A stretch of 64,000 nt of DNA, from assembly GCF_019075875.1 (NCBI RefSeq), contig NZ_JAHOOZ010000004.1, positions 186,001 to 250,000 on the forward strand, written 5' to 3'. Below the pieces are notes generated by a model. It saw only the letters and a program-made list of their open reading frames with translations, made no database searches and was not told where the DNA came from. A program made the translations under genes and the position numbers. Shown in pieces: positions 53,398 to 62,887 of the stretch (the stretch's first letter is position 1; the number at the start of each line of letters is the position of its first letter). This DNA is from Novosphingobium sp. G106. GTDB taxonomy: Bacteria > Pseudomonadota > Alphaproteobacteria > Sphingomonadales > Sphingomonadaceae.

Positions 53398-53831
53398 CGG
53401 GATTCTCCGCTGGAATGAGGGCCACTGAGCAAGTTCCAGAGCGTGCCGCGCACGAGCGCCGGCTCGGTTTGCGCGAGGACCTCCTCGCCGAGCCCAGTGG
53501 TGTGAAATGCGCGCCCGTCGTCGATGCAAACCAGCCAATCGCGGGCGATGAGACGCTCGAGAAAATCCGTGAGCTCTGGCGCTGAGAGCGGATAGGAAAA
53601 CCAGTGGAGCAGACTATGCACCAGCTCGACCGTCGCGACCGGGCACCCTCCCCTGCAGCGCAGCAGGATCGCCCATTCCTGGATGACGACCTCGGCGAGC
53701 CCCGAATGAGCGCCCGCGATCGCGTCGAGCTGCTGAGGCGTCAGTTCATCGCGGTCGGAGCAGCAGTCCGTCTGGAACAGACGCCTGATCGCTGCCCCGT
53801 TATGAGAGGGTTGGCGCGCCATCTTTATCAT
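53394..53831 (-). CDS. Hypothetical protein between traN and traF
   Basis: 145 residues. It overlaps traF downstream and traN upstream (ATGA at 53828-53831), so it belongs to the transfer operon. The sequence (LTPQQLDAIAGAHSGLAEVVIQEWAILLRCRGGCPVATVELVHSLLHWFSYPLSAPELTDFLERLIARDWLV) looks cytoplasmic and may hold a winged-helix-like or degenerate HTH fold; it has no signal peptide. No family named. It might be a lineage-specific part or regulator of the transfer system. Confidence 0.65.
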   Translation of the reverse strand: MIKMARQPSHNGAAIRRLFQTDCCSDRDELTPQQLDAIAGAHSGLAEVVIQEWAILLRCRGGCPVATVELVHSLLHWFSYPLSAPELTDFLERLIARDWLVCIDDGRAFHTTGLGEEVLAQTEPALVRGTLWNLLSGPHSSGESR

Positions 53832-55699
53832 TGTCCTCCCGTGCTCGCGGCCGCGTTCTCCTGGTAATAGGCCCGGATTTTCGTCTGGATGTCGGCGGCC
53901 ATCTGGGCTTCATCGGGGAGCTTCGCCGCCTCGAGGAATTCCGCGTAGATCTCGGTGAAATCCATCTTGGAGAGATCGAGCCGCGAGAACTCGTCGATGG
54001 TGAAGCCGAGGCACTGCTCGGTCTTGGGCTTGTCCCAGGGCTTGCCGATCTGCGGCCGGCCCTGCTCCTGCAGGATCCGCGTCAGCTTCGACTGGAAGCA
54101 GCAATAGGTCTTCCGCTTCGTGCTGCAGATGCCGAGGAAGCTCGACGAACAATAGCTGCCGACGAAATGGCACAAACCCATCCGGTCCTTGACGTCGAGC
54201 ATCTTCTCCTGGGTCGAGCACAGGAACAGCGTGAGGAACTGGGTCGCAACGCCCGCGAGCACCGCGGGGCCGCCGGCGAGCGCGCTGAGGCCGGCGGCGG
54301 TCGTCAGGAGCCCCGACACCTTGCCCGCGCAGCAGTTGACGAGACCGAAGATGGGCTGGTGGCAGGTCTCGCGCGCGCCCTTGAACAGGCTCAGGTTATC
54401 GGGGTCAAACTCCTTCTGCGCCTGATCCATCGCACCCATGGCAACGAGCGCATCTTTCAGCTCGTCCGAGGCGTCGCGCTCGATTTCCTGGCAAACACCG
54501 TTCACGCAGTAGATGTCGCCGCCGCAGACATATTCCTTTTGCGGGGCGGTGCTGACGGGAACCGGGCAGCTATAGATCTGCTCGGTGGTCTTGCAGGCGC
54601 CGCCTGACGGATCCTCATCGAGGCATTCGTCGCGCAAGAAGGTGCATTTGGGATCGGCTTCGAAATCGCCGCAATCGGTGGCCTGGGTGATCTGGTGGCA
54701 GGTATAAGAGCGCTGCCAGGCCCAGCAGGCTTCCGTCACCGGTACGCCATTTATGATCCGGGTTTCGGGGCCCTGGGTGCAGACATCCTCGGCGGACTGC
54801 TGCGTGCACATCGTGTCGCCGGCGAGAGCGCCGCAGCCATCGACCCGTTTCGTGGTGACCGTGGTCGTGCTGCTTTGGACATGCCATGACTTGCCCGTCT
54901 TCGGGCTCGGGGCGGCGGCGATGTCGAGATCGGCGGTGCACTCGTATTCGGTGGCGCTGTAGTCGTCGCAGTACTTGTTGTTCGCCGGCGTCCAACCGTA
55001 GTCGACATGGGCCGCGCAGGCCATTTTGCTGACGCCCGTCGGCTTGCAGACGCCCGACGATACGTAGGGTTGAATCGAGGCGTAACGCGCAAAGGGTGTG
55101 CCGTAGGCGCTGTCGGGAACGACATAGTACTTGTAGGCCGCTGTGCTGCTGACCTCGGGCGCCATCGTGATCGAGCACGTCCTGGTGACATCCTCGACCT
55201 TGGCCCCGATGTTGCAGGTAGCCTCGTAGAATTCGGTCGGCGAGGTCTCGGTGGTGATCTCGCGGCAGGTCCCGGTCTGGCCATTGGCATCGATACCGAG
55301 CGCGAAGGCCCCGGGCTCGGCGTTGATCTCGTCGCCGCGGGTTCGGATGCTTGTTAGTTGGTCGCTTGGGACCCGGCTCTTGTTGGCGTCGCCCTGCCGA
55401 ACGACGCCATATTCCGCGACCGAGGATGCGCCGCCCGCCGCCGCGCTCAGGGCCTTGTCGTCGCTGCCGAATAGATTGCCGAGATTGTCTGGCGTCCCTT
55501 GGAAGCCTGGAATCGTATCGCTGGTCGGCTGCTGATCGGGGAGCGAGCTCGCTTCGCTGCGCATCGTCTTGCCCGTATCGATCCCGTCTTTGTGCGCGGC
55601 GTCCATTTCGCCGGCCGCCTGACCGAACGCGGCGGGCGCAAACAGCAAAGCCGCGATCGGCAGCAGGAGCGCGGATAAGGGATCGCGGCGCGGCTTCAC
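53828..55699 (-). CDS. traN: TraN, mating-pair stabilisation outer membrane protein
   Basis: 623 residues with a GTG start overlapping trbC (GTGA at 55696-55699) and a signal peptide (residues about 9-26). The chain is very Cys-rich with many disulfide-type pairs (TCREITTETSPTEFYEATCNIGAKV; CTQQSAEDVCTQGPETRIINGVPVTEACWAWQRSYTC), the TraN hallmark. The C-terminal part has CCAGKVSGLL and CCFQSKLTRILQEQG, the conserved TraN tail. It sits in the outer membrane and contacts the recipient during mating-pair stabilisation. Confidence 0.92.
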   Translation of the reverse strand: MKPRRDPLSALLLPIAALLFAPAAFGQAAGEMDAAHKDGIDTGKTMRSEASSLPDQQPTSDTIPGFQGTPDNLGNLFGSDDKALSAAAGGASSVAEYGVVRQGDANKSRVPSDQLTSIRTRGDEINAEPGAFALGIDANGQTGTCREITTETSPTEFYEATCNIGAKVEDVTRTCSITMAPEVSSTAAYKYYVVPDSAYGTPFARYASIQPYVSSGVCKPTGVSKMACAAHVDYGWTPANNKYCDDYSATEYECTADLDIAAAPSPKTGKSWHVQSSTTTVTTKRVDGCGALAGDTMCTQQSAEDVCTQGPETRIINGVPVTEACWAWQRSYTCHQITQATDCGDFEADPKCTFLRDECLDEDPSGGACKTTEQIYSCPVPVSTAPQKEYVCGGDIYCVNGVCQEIERDASDELKDALVAMGAMDQAQKEFDPDNLSLFKGARETCHQPIFGLVNCCAGKVSGLLTTAAGLSALAGGPAVLAGVATQFLTLFLCSTQEKMLDVKDRMGLCHFVGSYCSSSFLGICSTKRKTYCCFQSKLTRILQEQGRPQIGKPWDKPKTEQCLGFTIDEFSRLDLSKMDFTEIYAEFLEAAKLPDEAQMAADIQTKIRAYYQENAAASTGGQ

Positions 55700-56436
55700 G
55701 GCGTGGAACCCTGGAGCCGCCGCAGCGCGCCCGCGGCGATTGCTGCACCCGGCCCCTTGCCGTCGACGAAAGTCTCGAGCGCATGACCCAGCGTCACGTT
55801 GCCGCTCATGCGGTCATGCGGCGGCACGGCGGTGGTACAGTCGAACCCGTCGCAGGGATCGAAATCCGACGTCGCAACGACGAACACAGGCACCGAGGTC
55901 ACATGGAACGCACGGAACAGCCGCGGATCGATGCCGATGTTGTTGTAGCTCGCCTGGTTGTCGACGACCCGGACGATGCCTTCCTGGAACGCCTTCATCG
56001 AGTTGCCGGGAAAGCCGTTAAACACGACGACCCCGCCCGCCTTGGCGGTATCGCGAATCAGCGGCTTCAGGCTTTCGGGCGGCATCGACAGCGAGGCGAA
56101 GACCATGAGCTGCGGCGCCTTACCGCGCTCGCCCTGATTATCGCCGGCGGCACTTACGATCTCGTCGAAGTCAATCTGGCCATCCGACCCTACCTTCAAG
56201 GTCCGCGCGGCGTGGTTCAAATTCGCTTCGCCGCCGCGCGCGGCCTCGAGCGCATCGTCGCGCAAAGCATCGCCGCGGCGCGCGACCTCGCTGGCAAGCG
56301 CGGCGGCCTCCTCGGCATTCTCGGCCTTGCGACCCATGACGGCCTGGAGGTCGAGGCCGTCGACGGTCTGGGCGATCGCGTAGGTCGTGCCGGCCAGCGC
56401 GAGCGCTGTGATCGGGATAAGAAGGCGCCGGCGCAT
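55696..56436 (-). CDS. trbC: TrbC, F-type pilin assembly protein
   Basis: 246 residues from ATG 56436 (a GTG at 56439 is also in frame), overlapping traU (TGATG). Signal peptide about residues 1-22. The core PQLMVFASLSMPPESLKPLIRDTAKAGGVVVFNGFPGNSMKAFQEGI...NIGIDPRLFRAFHVTSVPVFVV is the TrbC F-type domain, thioredoxin-like without CxxC. It works in the periplasm in pilus assembly. Confidence 0.93.
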   Translation of the reverse strand: MRRRLLIPITALALAGTTYAIAQTVDGLDLQAVMGRKAENAEEAAALASEVARRGDALRDDALEAARGGEANLNHAARTLKVGSDGQIDFDEIVSAAGDNQGERGKAPQLMVFASLSMPPESLKPLIRDTAKAGGVVVFNGFPGNSMKAFQEGIVRVVDNQASYNNIGIDPRLFRAFHVTSVPVFVVATSDFDPCDGFDCTTAVPPHDRMSGNVTLGHALETFVDGKGPGAAIAAGALRRLQGSTP

Positions 56437-57512
56437 CACAGCACGCAGCAGTTGCGTTTGCGCCAGACGAGGTAGCCCATGTCCTCGCCGACGGCGGGAT
56501 AAGTGTTACCTGAACCTGGCTTGAGGTCTGAAGATCCGATCGGCGGACAGGCCCAGCGGCCCTTGACCATGGGGCTCGGGTTCACCGCCTGGAAGCGGTA
56601 CTGCTGCTTTTTCATGATCGGCATGAGGTACTTCTTGCAGAGGCCCTCGCCGCCCATAGTCCCCCAGGCGATGCCCATCCGGTGCATCTTGTAGGAGAAG
56701 CGCGAGAGGGCGAGCCGGCTCGCCTGGACGTGGCCGATGTGCGCCGAGACATTGCCGTTCATCGGGTACATCGGCCCCTGGCAGCCGGCGCACCAGAACA
56801 GCGGATCGAGCGGCAGATGGACTGTCGCGCTCGCGCAGTCCGCGGCGCAGGCCGCCTGGGCAATAGGATTGGCGAAAATCGCGACTTCGGGGTTGATCAG
56901 CGCGGTCAGCGTATCGTCCTGCCAAAGCGGGTCGATCTCGGTGACATAGGCGATATCAAACGAGGACTGCTCGAGGCAGGCCATGTCCGTCAGCACCTCC
57001 ATCCAGTAGAGAAGCGGGTACATGTACCAGTGGACGTGCCACTTCGACCCGGTGTTCGGGCCGTCGGGTGTGCGCCGCGCCTTGCCGTAACCGATGTCGA
57101 AACCCGGCGCGATGCGCTTGCCGCCGAGATTGACGAAGCACCAGGGCTTTACCGAGACGTCGGCGAGGCGGACCGGCTCCCAGAAGCCCATGGCGATGCC
57201 GATGCGCGGGATCGGCGAGCCGCACAGGCATATCGGCAGGGTCGGGTTACCCGTGTCGGGCCGCCCGGCGAGGGAAGGGAAGATGTGGAGGCCGCCGACT
57301 GACAGCGGGAACAGACACGACCAGCACACATCAGTGATCGGATTGACGAACTTACCCGTGCAGCTACCCGGGATGCTGCCACCGGCGGACGCCTGAGAGG
57401 TCGCGCCCTGCACCGGCGTTTGCGCGGCGGCCGGAACCGAAGCGAACAGCGACAGGCCGAGCGCGGCTGACGCCATGACGCCAAGTGTCAATCGCCGTGC
57501 TCGCGGCGCCAT
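56436..57512 (-). CDS. traU: TraU, F-type conjugation protein
   Basis: 358 residues from ATG 57512 (GTG 57515 is in frame). Signal peptide about residues 5-30. Cys-rich mature part typical of TraU: GKFVNPITDVCWSCLFPLSVGG, ICLCGSPIPRIGIAMGFWEP, HLPLDPLFWCAGCQGPMYPMNG, and a C-terminal RKRNCCVL. It acts in the periplasm in DNA transfer and pilus assembly. Confidence 0.94.
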   Translation of the reverse strand: MAPRARRLTLGVMASAALGLSLFASVPAAAQTPVQGATSQASAGGSIPGSCTGKFVNPITDVCWSCLFPLSVGGLHIFPSLAGRPDTGNPTLPICLCGSPIPRIGIAMGFWEPVRLADVSVKPWCFVNLGGKRIAPGFDIGYGKARRTPDGPNTGSKWHVHWYMYPLLYWMEVLTDMACLEQSSFDIAYVTEIDPLWQDDTLTALINPEVAIFANPIAQAACAADCASATVHLPLDPLFWCAGCQGPMYPMNGNVSAHIGHVQASRLALSRFSYKMHRMGIAWGTMGGEGLCKKYLMPIMKKQQYRFQAVNPSPMVKGRWACPPIGSSDLKPGSGNTYPAVGEDMGYLVWRKRNCCVL

Positions 57513-58147
57513 CACCCGCCCCTCTGCAGCGACACGGGAATTTCGCTGACGCGCATGGTCTTGCCGGCCTGCTCGACGACCGCGGGCACGGCGCGGATGC
57601 CGAACCGATCGGTAAGATAGCCGCCCTGGTCGAAATAGAACCGGCGTTGATATCGCGTCATCGCCTCGAGCGGCGCGCCCTTCACCATGATGATCTTGGC
57701 GGTGAGGTCGGTATAGCGCGCGAGCGCCCAGGTCAGCTGGGCCGCGTCGTCGCCATCGATGAAGACTAGCGCCTGGCGCACCGTCACGAAATCGAGCGGA
57801 TTGATGCGCTGGCCGGCGCGCGCGATCACGTTCCCCTTGGTATCGGACACGTCATGGTCGATCGCGACGGCGGGATCATAGGTCCAGCTCCGCGGCTTCA
57901 AGGCCGGCGCCATGCCGAAGACGGGATCGGGCCGGCGGACCTTGCGCTCGGTACGCTCCGCAAGCTCGCGGTTCATGCGGTCGATCCCGCCGTTTGCCTG
58001 CAGCGTTTTGAGCTTGGTCTCGATCGTGCGCAGCAGGTCGGGCTCGAGCAGCGCGAAGACCGTGCCCTGCTGGCCGTAGTCGCGTGCCATGCCGGGCGCG
58101 GGCAAGGCGGCAAGCCCTGCGGCCAGGATGATAGGAGCCGTCCTCAC
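57512..58147 (-). CDS. traW: TraW, F-type conjugation protein
   Basis: 211 residues with a signal peptide (about residues 1-21, APGMARD). DYGQQGTVFALLEPDLLRTIETKL is the conserved TraW N-terminus, and the C-terminal half (LVFIDGDDAAQLTWALARYTDLTAKIIMVKGAPLEAMTRYQRRFYFDQGGYLTDRFGIRAVPAVVEQ) is the TrbC-like/thioredoxin-type fold seen in the TraW family. It overlaps both neighbours and joins TraF/TraH in pilus assembly. Confidence 0.93.
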   Translation of the reverse strand: MRTAPIILAAGLAALPAPGMARDYGQQGTVFALLEPDLLRTIETKLKTLQANGGIDRMNRELAERTERKVRRPDPVFGMAPALKPRSWTYDPAVAIDHDVSDTKGNVIARAGQRINPLDFVTVRQALVFIDGDDAAQLTWALARYTDLTAKIIMVKGAPLEAMTRYQRRFYFDQGGYLTDRFGIRAVPAVVEQAGKTMRVSEIPVSLQRGG

Positions 58148-58722
58148 AGCACGCTCACTTCGGCCGTACCGATGATGCGAGAGCGGCAGATGAAGCCTAT
58201 CGCGGCGTAGCGGCTGTCGAAGCCGTCCTTATGTGGACTGCCAACATAGTAGCAGCCGGCCGGAATGGTCCCGACCGGGCCAGCCTCGAGCGCCTCGCCG
58301 AGCTGTGAGCGCGACTTCATCGTCGCAACGCGGCGACGGGCGCCCTGCCCGTTCGCCGCCCGGACAAAGACGTCGGCGCCCTCGTGCTCAACGACGTCGC
58401 CAGGCATGCCGTAGACAATCTTGCCGAAGGGCGCGGGACGCACGCCAAAGTGCCGCGTAACCAGCGGCGTTGTGGGCGGCGCGAAGAACACCGTGTCGCC
58501 GCGGACCGGAGAGGTGCCGCGCTTCACCAGAAAGGCCCAGTTGGGCAGCGACGGCGAACGGTTGACGAAGAACAGGCGCTGCGAGGCTGCATCGTCCAGA
58601 GCTTTCCAGCCCAGGAGCCCCAGCAAGGCAAAGCCGGCGATGGCCCAATGCCGCAGGACGCCGCCGCGCTGAGGGCCAGGCTCATCGGGGCTCTCACCGC
58701 TGCGCTCATCGTTCTTGGCCAT
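58144..58722 (-). CDS. S26-family signal peptidase of the transfer system (TraF-type)
   Basis: 192 residues from ATG 58722 (MAKNDERSGESPDEPGPQRG); the frame opens at 58809 inside trbI. One membrane segment (about residues 27-43) is followed by the S26 peptidase core: NRSPSLPNWAFLVKRG supplies the catalytic Ser and FGKIVYGMPGDVV the catalytic Lys. GCYYVGSPHKDGFDSRYAAIGFI is the last family motif. It probably processes pilin or another transfer protein. Not to be confused with the thioredoxin-like traF. Confidence 0.88.
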   Translation of the reverse strand: MAKNDERSGESPDEPGPQRGGVLRHWAIAGFALLGLLGWKALDDAASQRLFFVNRSPSLPNWAFLVKRGTSPVRGDTVFFAPPTTPLVTRHFGVRPAPFGKIVYGMPGDVVEHEGADVFVRAANGQGARRRVATMKSRSQLGEALEAGPVGTIPAGCYYVGSPHKDGFDSRYAAIGFICRSRIIGTAEVSVL

Positions 58723-59254
58723 TTGCCGGTCCGAGCAGCGCCGCCACACCGCGCCGCGCGGGCGCGGCCTCGGAACTTGGCATCGGCGCGATCCGCGGCG
58801 GCACCGCACCGAGCGTTGGCGCCGCGGCCGGCGCGTTCGCGGTGATGAGCCGGCCGACTTCCCCGCGCACGTCGGCGGTCACGTCGGGCACCGAGCCCGA
58901 TACGACCGCCTCGCCCACCAGGATCGTCGTGCCGTCCTGCGCCCGCTTCTTCAGCACATCCTGGAGCAGCGCCATGAAATGGCGGGTATCACGCTCGACC
59001 TGTTCGGGGCTGTTGCCCGAGCGCGCCTCGGCCATGACGAAATCGTTGATCATCGCCGAGAGGCTGACCGCAACGATACGCCGCGATTTGAGCTTGATCA
59101 CCTCGCGCGTGATCCAGGCGCCCCAGACCGAGGTGCCGATGAGCACTGCGCCGATCGCAATCCCGGTCCAGGAATAGCCTGCGAAACCGGATCGCCGCCT
59201 TGACGGCAGGGTTGATGCCGGCGGTTCCTCAACGTGTCCAAACAGGTCCTGCAT
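58706..59254 (-). CDS. trbI: TrbI, F-type conjugation protein
   Basis: 182 residues with one N-terminal membrane segment (about residues 25-47, YSWTGIAIGAVLIGTSVWGAWITREVI). The domain IVAVSLSAMINDFVMAEARSGNSPEQVERDTRHFMALLQDVLKKRAQDGTTILVGEAVVSGSVPDVTADV is the TrbI F-type pattern. TrbI of F influences pilus retraction. The C-terminal 40 residues are Pro/Ala-rich. It overlaps the S26 peptidase gene by 17 bp. Confidence 0.88.
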   Translation of the reverse strand: MQDLFGHVEEPPASTLPSRRRSGFAGYSWTGIAIGAVLIGTSVWGAWITREVIKLKSRRIVAVSLSAMINDFVMAEARSGNSPEQVERDTRHFMALLQDVLKKRAQDGTTILVGEAVVSGSVPDVTADVRGEVGRLITANAPAAAPTLGAVPPRIAPMPSSEAAPARRGVAALLGPANGQER

Positions 59255-59264
59255 TGGTCAGCCC

Positions 59265-59627
59265 TCAGATGGCGGTAACGGTGGGATTGGACGGCCTGGT
59301 CGCGGCACTCGCGCGCAGATCCGCGGCCAGCGCGCGGGCGCGCATCGCCGCAATCAGCACGAATGCGCCTGCAAAGAGCCATGCGATGATGTGCTGGAAC
59401 GAGGCGCGCGCGGCGGGCGCCGCAGCGAGATAGTGCGCCGCCAGGTTGCCACCCTCGCGGAAGAACCCTTCGTAACTGGCGTTGGCGAAGAGGATGAAGA
59501 ACAGTGCGAGTAGGCCCAGCGCAGCGAGGCCGTTCAGCGCGCACCAGGCCCAAACCGTGACGATCCAATAGGCCGCCGCGGCGCCGCGCCCGTGCGTAGG
59601 CTGTATCGATGGAGTACTGCGCCGCAT
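59265..59627 (-). CDS. Small membrane protein of the transfer operon
   Basis: 120 residues with two strong membrane segments (about residues 17-45 and 78-97). It overlaps traC by one base pair at 59627 and precedes trbI by 10 bp, so it is part of the operon. No known domain; it may occupy the place of a lineage-specific F-type accessory gene. Confidence 0.65.
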   Translation of the reverse strand: MRRSTPSIQPTHGRGAAAAYWIVTVWAWCALNGLAALGLLALFFILFANASYEGFFREGGNLAAHYLAAAPAARASFQHIIAWLFAGAFVLIAAMRARALAADLRASAATRPSNPTVTAI

Positions 59628-62212
59628 TATTCGGCCGCCTCCGGCGCGTCATCGCTCGGCCGGTTGGCGACGCTGGTCCATTTGGTCCGGTCGCCCGGAA
59701 AGGCGACGCGCTCGATGGCGGCGTCCATCGGCAGGCCGCGCTCGACCAGGCGGTCGACGTCGGCAAAGACCTGCGGGCTCGAGGAGAAGACAGTGCCCGA
59801 ATAGGGATCGAGCACGAGCCGGCCTACCGCAAGCGTCTCGGGGCCTTTGATCATGATGTCGGAATATTCGGTGCCGTTGCGCTTGAGGCTGCGCATCAGG
59901 GCATCAGTGCCCGGCGACATCTCGAAGCGGCCGAGCTTCGAAAAGTCCGAGATCGTCTCGGGCTTCTGCTGGAGGATGACGAACCAGTCGCTGTTCTCGA
60001 GCGCGGCAATCGAGCCTTCCGACTTGTAGTAGTCGTTCAAGGACTGGGTCGCGGTGATGAGCGAGGCGCCATACTTGCGGCAGGTCCGCGCGTAGGTCTC
60101 GACGAAGTCGGCCATCGAGCCGCCCTTGAGAAGCTGCCAGGCCTCGTCGAGCAGCAGCGCCTTTCGCGTGGCGCGGTCGGCGCGCATCGCCTGGCTCGAG
60201 AGGAACATGATCGCGGTGAGCACCACCGATCGAAGCTCCTCGCGCGCTGAAAGATCGGAGAGCTCAAAAACCGTCAGCCGGGCGTGGATGCTAAGGCTGG
60301 CCTTCCCCTGGAAGAAGCGGCCGTAAGTACCGGCGCTTGAGAACGGCCGCATCGCGATCGAGAGCGCGATGCCTTGCGGGTGCCCGGCGGCCTTGAGCTC
60401 CTCGATCACGCCATCGATGGAGCCCTCGCTGCCGTTGCGCTCCCACTCCGCATTGACCGCACCGTCGATCAGACCGCGCTCGGTATCATCGAGCCGGTCC
60501 ATATGCCGGCCCATCTGCCCGATGATGGATTTCAGCATGCCCATGCAGTCGAGCCGGTAATCGTCGTCGGCCGCGGCCTGGGCCGGGTCGATCATCGAGA
60601 ACGGGTTGAGGCAGAAGCCCGAGCTCATGGTGAACTCGACAAAATCGCCGTTCTGCAGCTTGCAGCTGTGCTCGAACGAGCGGCCGTCATCGATAACGAT
60701 GACCTTGGCGCCGGCCCCGACCAGCGCCGCAGTGATCTCCTGCAAGGTCACCGACTTGCCCGAGCCGGACTTGCCGAAGACCGCGACGTTGTGGTTGCCC
60801 GCCGCGTTTTCGAACGGCGACCAAAAGAAGGGCTGCCCGCGCCGGCCGACGAGCAGCAGGTGCGGGATACTATTGCCGAGATATTCGCCCTGGAGCGGCG
60901 CGATGTTGGCGACCGTGGTGGTGAGCATCGTGCGCATCCGCTTCATGCGCTCGAAATCGCGGGCAAGCCCGTTCGCCATCGTCATCGGCATCACCGAGAG
61001 GAAGCCGAACATCTGCATGTGGCGCTCGTCCTGGAGCTCCCAGCCCGAGGCCTTGTAGATCGCCTTGAGGCTGCGCTCGTGGGTGTCACCCTGCCCATGG
61101 GGCGAGAAGCTGGTGACGCCGTAGAATACGCGGACCAGCTTCTGGCCCTGGCGCAGCTGTTCCTGAACATATTCCCACTCGCGCGACTGGTCGCGCAGCT
61201 GCGGCATGTACCGGGCCGAGCGGGAATCGGCGAGGCTGGTCGTGCGCATGAACTTGAAGCCGGCGCGGGTGTTGGCCGCCTGCTCGTCGGGATATTCGAT
61301 GCAAAGCACGGTCGCGACGGGGCACGGCATGCGCAGCTTGTCGGTAAAGGGATCTCCGATCAGCCGCGCGGTATCCCAGGGCGCCCACCGCGGCGGCAGG
61401 TTGCGCACGGCGTAGGAGCGCACGTCGAACTGATCGGGGCGGATCTCACCGATCTCGGGTGCACCGTCGACGAATACCCCGGTCGCGCGGAAGCGCTCGG
61501 TGCGGAAGTGGATGCGATCGGCCTCGACCTGCATTTCCATGTCGCGGCGCACCGCCTGGTCGGCGATCGGATCGAAGGGGTTGTACTCCTTGGGATCCTC
61601 GTCCGACGACGTGGTCGGCGAGGTCAGATCGTCGATCAGCGCGAGCAGTCCGATGGGGTCGATCGCGTGCGCGTGGACCTCGATCGAGCGCAGCATCGAG
61701 ATCATGCTGTCGCGCAGCGTGACGAGCTCGTCCTCGCTGACCTTCGTATATTCGGGAACGCCCACCGAGATGATCACGCGGTGCGAACGCAAATGAAACG
61801 GCGCGTCTTTCGAGAGGCTCTGCCACACTCCGCCGGCGAGATGATCGGCGCGATGGCGCGCCATGCACTCGTAAACCCCGCCGACCTCGTAGCGCGGCAT
61901 GAACCACTGGCCGAACCTGTCGGCGAGCCGCGGGCTCATCCAGTGCATGATCTGGATGCAGGTGCCCTGCGGGATACCTTCCGAAAGAAACTGCGCGATG
62001 ATCTCGCTGGTGCGCTCGTCGGCGCCGACCAGCGGCGCGACCTCGATCACGAAGCCGCGCGAGGCGCTGTTGTGGTAGAGCCCCTTCTTGGGATCGTAGC
62101 TGCGATAGGGCAGCCAGTGCGATAGCATCGGCACGGCGGCCTCGGGCGGCGCCTTTTCTAGCCGGCGCGGTCCGCCGAAAATGTCTGCAACGATCCGATC
62201 GATCAGCGACAT
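59627..62212 (-). CDS. traC: TraC, VirB4-like ATPase of the F-type secretion system
   Basis: 861 residues. The N-terminal domain has PMLSHWLPYRSYDPKKGLYHNSASRGFVIEVAPLVG, typical of F-type TraC. Walker A is FGKSGSGKSVTLQEITAAL and Walker B is KALLLDEAWQLLKGG; TYARTCRKYGASLITATQSLNDYY is the sensor region after Walker B. It powers pilus assembly and is cytoplasmic, membrane-associated. Length fits the family. Confidence 0.95.
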   Translation of the reverse strand: MSLIDRIVADIFGGPRRLEKAPPEAAVPMLSHWLPYRSYDPKKGLYHNSASRGFVIEVAPLVGADERTSEIIAQFLSEGIPQGTCIQIMHWMSPRLADRFGQWFMPRYEVGGVYECMARHRADHLAGGVWQSLSKDAPFHLRSHRVIISVGVPEYTKVSEDELVTLRDSMISMLRSIEVHAHAIDPIGLLALIDDLTSPTTSSDEDPKEYNPFDPIADQAVRRDMEMQVEADRIHFRTERFRATGVFVDGAPEIGEIRPDQFDVRSYAVRNLPPRWAPWDTARLIGDPFTDKLRMPCPVATVLCIEYPDEQAANTRAGFKFMRTTSLADSRSARYMPQLRDQSREWEYVQEQLRQGQKLVRVFYGVTSFSPHGQGDTHERSLKAIYKASGWELQDERHMQMFGFLSVMPMTMANGLARDFERMKRMRTMLTTTVANIAPLQGEYLGNSIPHLLLVGRRGQPFFWSPFENAAGNHNVAVFGKSGSGKSVTLQEITAALVGAGAKVIVIDDGRSFEHSCKLQNGDFVEFTMSSGFCLNPFSMIDPAQAAADDDYRLDCMGMLKSIIGQMGRHMDRLDDTERGLIDGAVNAEWERNGSEGSIDGVIEELKAAGHPQGIALSIAMRPFSSAGTYGRFFQGKASLSIHARLTVFELSDLSAREELRSVVLTAIMFLSSQAMRADRATRKALLLDEAWQLLKGGSMADFVETYARTCRKYGASLITATQSLNDYYKSEGSIAALENSDWFVILQQKPETISDFSKLGRFEMSPGTDALMRSLKRNGTEYSDIMIKGPETLAVGRLVLDPYSGTVFSSSPQVFADVDRLVERGLPMDAAIERVAFPGDRTKWTSVANRPSDDAPEAAE

Positions 62213-62215
62213 CGG

Positions 62216-62887
62216 CTATTTTCCTCGCCCGGCATCGGCGCTCGCCGGAAAGCTCGGCGCCGACACGGACGGGCTCGCCCCAGCCACCGGCTTCTCAGCG
62301 GACGGCTTGTCCACTGGACGCGGCGCGGTAGCTGGCGAAGCCGCTTTCCCCGGCTGCAGCCGCTGCTTCACGGCATCGGCGATCTGCTCGCGGCTTGCCG
62401 GCTTTGTAGCCTGCGCGGGTGGAGGCGCTGCCCCGACTGGGGCGAGTGTCGGCAATTCAGGTGCGCCGGCCGCCAGATCGGCGAGGCTGAGCCTGGTCTG
62501 CGTAGCGGATGGCTGGTCGCCGCCGGTCAGCATGACGGGGCCTTCGTCTTCGAGCTCGGCATAAACGATGGTCGGCTCGCGCCAGCGACCGAAGCGATCC
62601 TGGCGCGCGGGCAGGACGATCTTCAGCGCGCGCGGCGAATGCTGGGCCAACGCCGACGTCGACGCCGACAAGCCTTTGGTCCCCGCAGCGGGCTTTGAAA
62701 CTTCACCGCCCTGTCCGGCGTCGCCGGAAATCAGCGCCAGCGCCTGGTCGTCGATCTTGGTCGTCGGCGCGCACATGCCGCCCGGCGCCTCGCAGCGAAA
62801 GTTGCCTTTCACGTTACCGCCGAAAGTCGCGCATCCTGCGAGCGCAGCGAGCGCGCCGATCCCGACCGCCCATCTAGCCTTGGACAT
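62216..62887 (-). CDS. traV: TraV, conjugative lipoprotein
   Basis: 223 residues from ATG 62887 (GGGAGA upstream); the frame opens at 63100. Leader MSKARWAVGIGALAALAGCATFGGNVKGNFRC has a lipobox LAGC with Cys19. The following GNFRCEAPGGMCAPT is the TraV signature with two conserved Cys. The rest is Ala/Pro-rich. TraV sits in the outer membrane ring of the F-type system with TraK and TraB, which lie outside the window. Confidence 0.9.
   Translation of the reverse strand: MSKARWAVGIGALAALAGCATFGGNVKGNFRCEAPGGMCAPTTKIDDQALALISGDAGQGGEVSKPAAGTKGLSASTSALAQHSPRALKIVLPARQDRFGRWREPTIVYAELEDEGPVMLTGGDQPSATQTRLSLADLAAGAPELPTLAPVGAAPPPAQATKPASREQIADAVKQRLQPGKAASPATAPRPVDKPSAEKPVAGASPSVSAPSFPASADAGRGK

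Noticed and set aside
60374..62125. 583-codon open frame on the plus strand
   Set aside because: Antisense of traC, which has clear Walker motifs on the minus strand.
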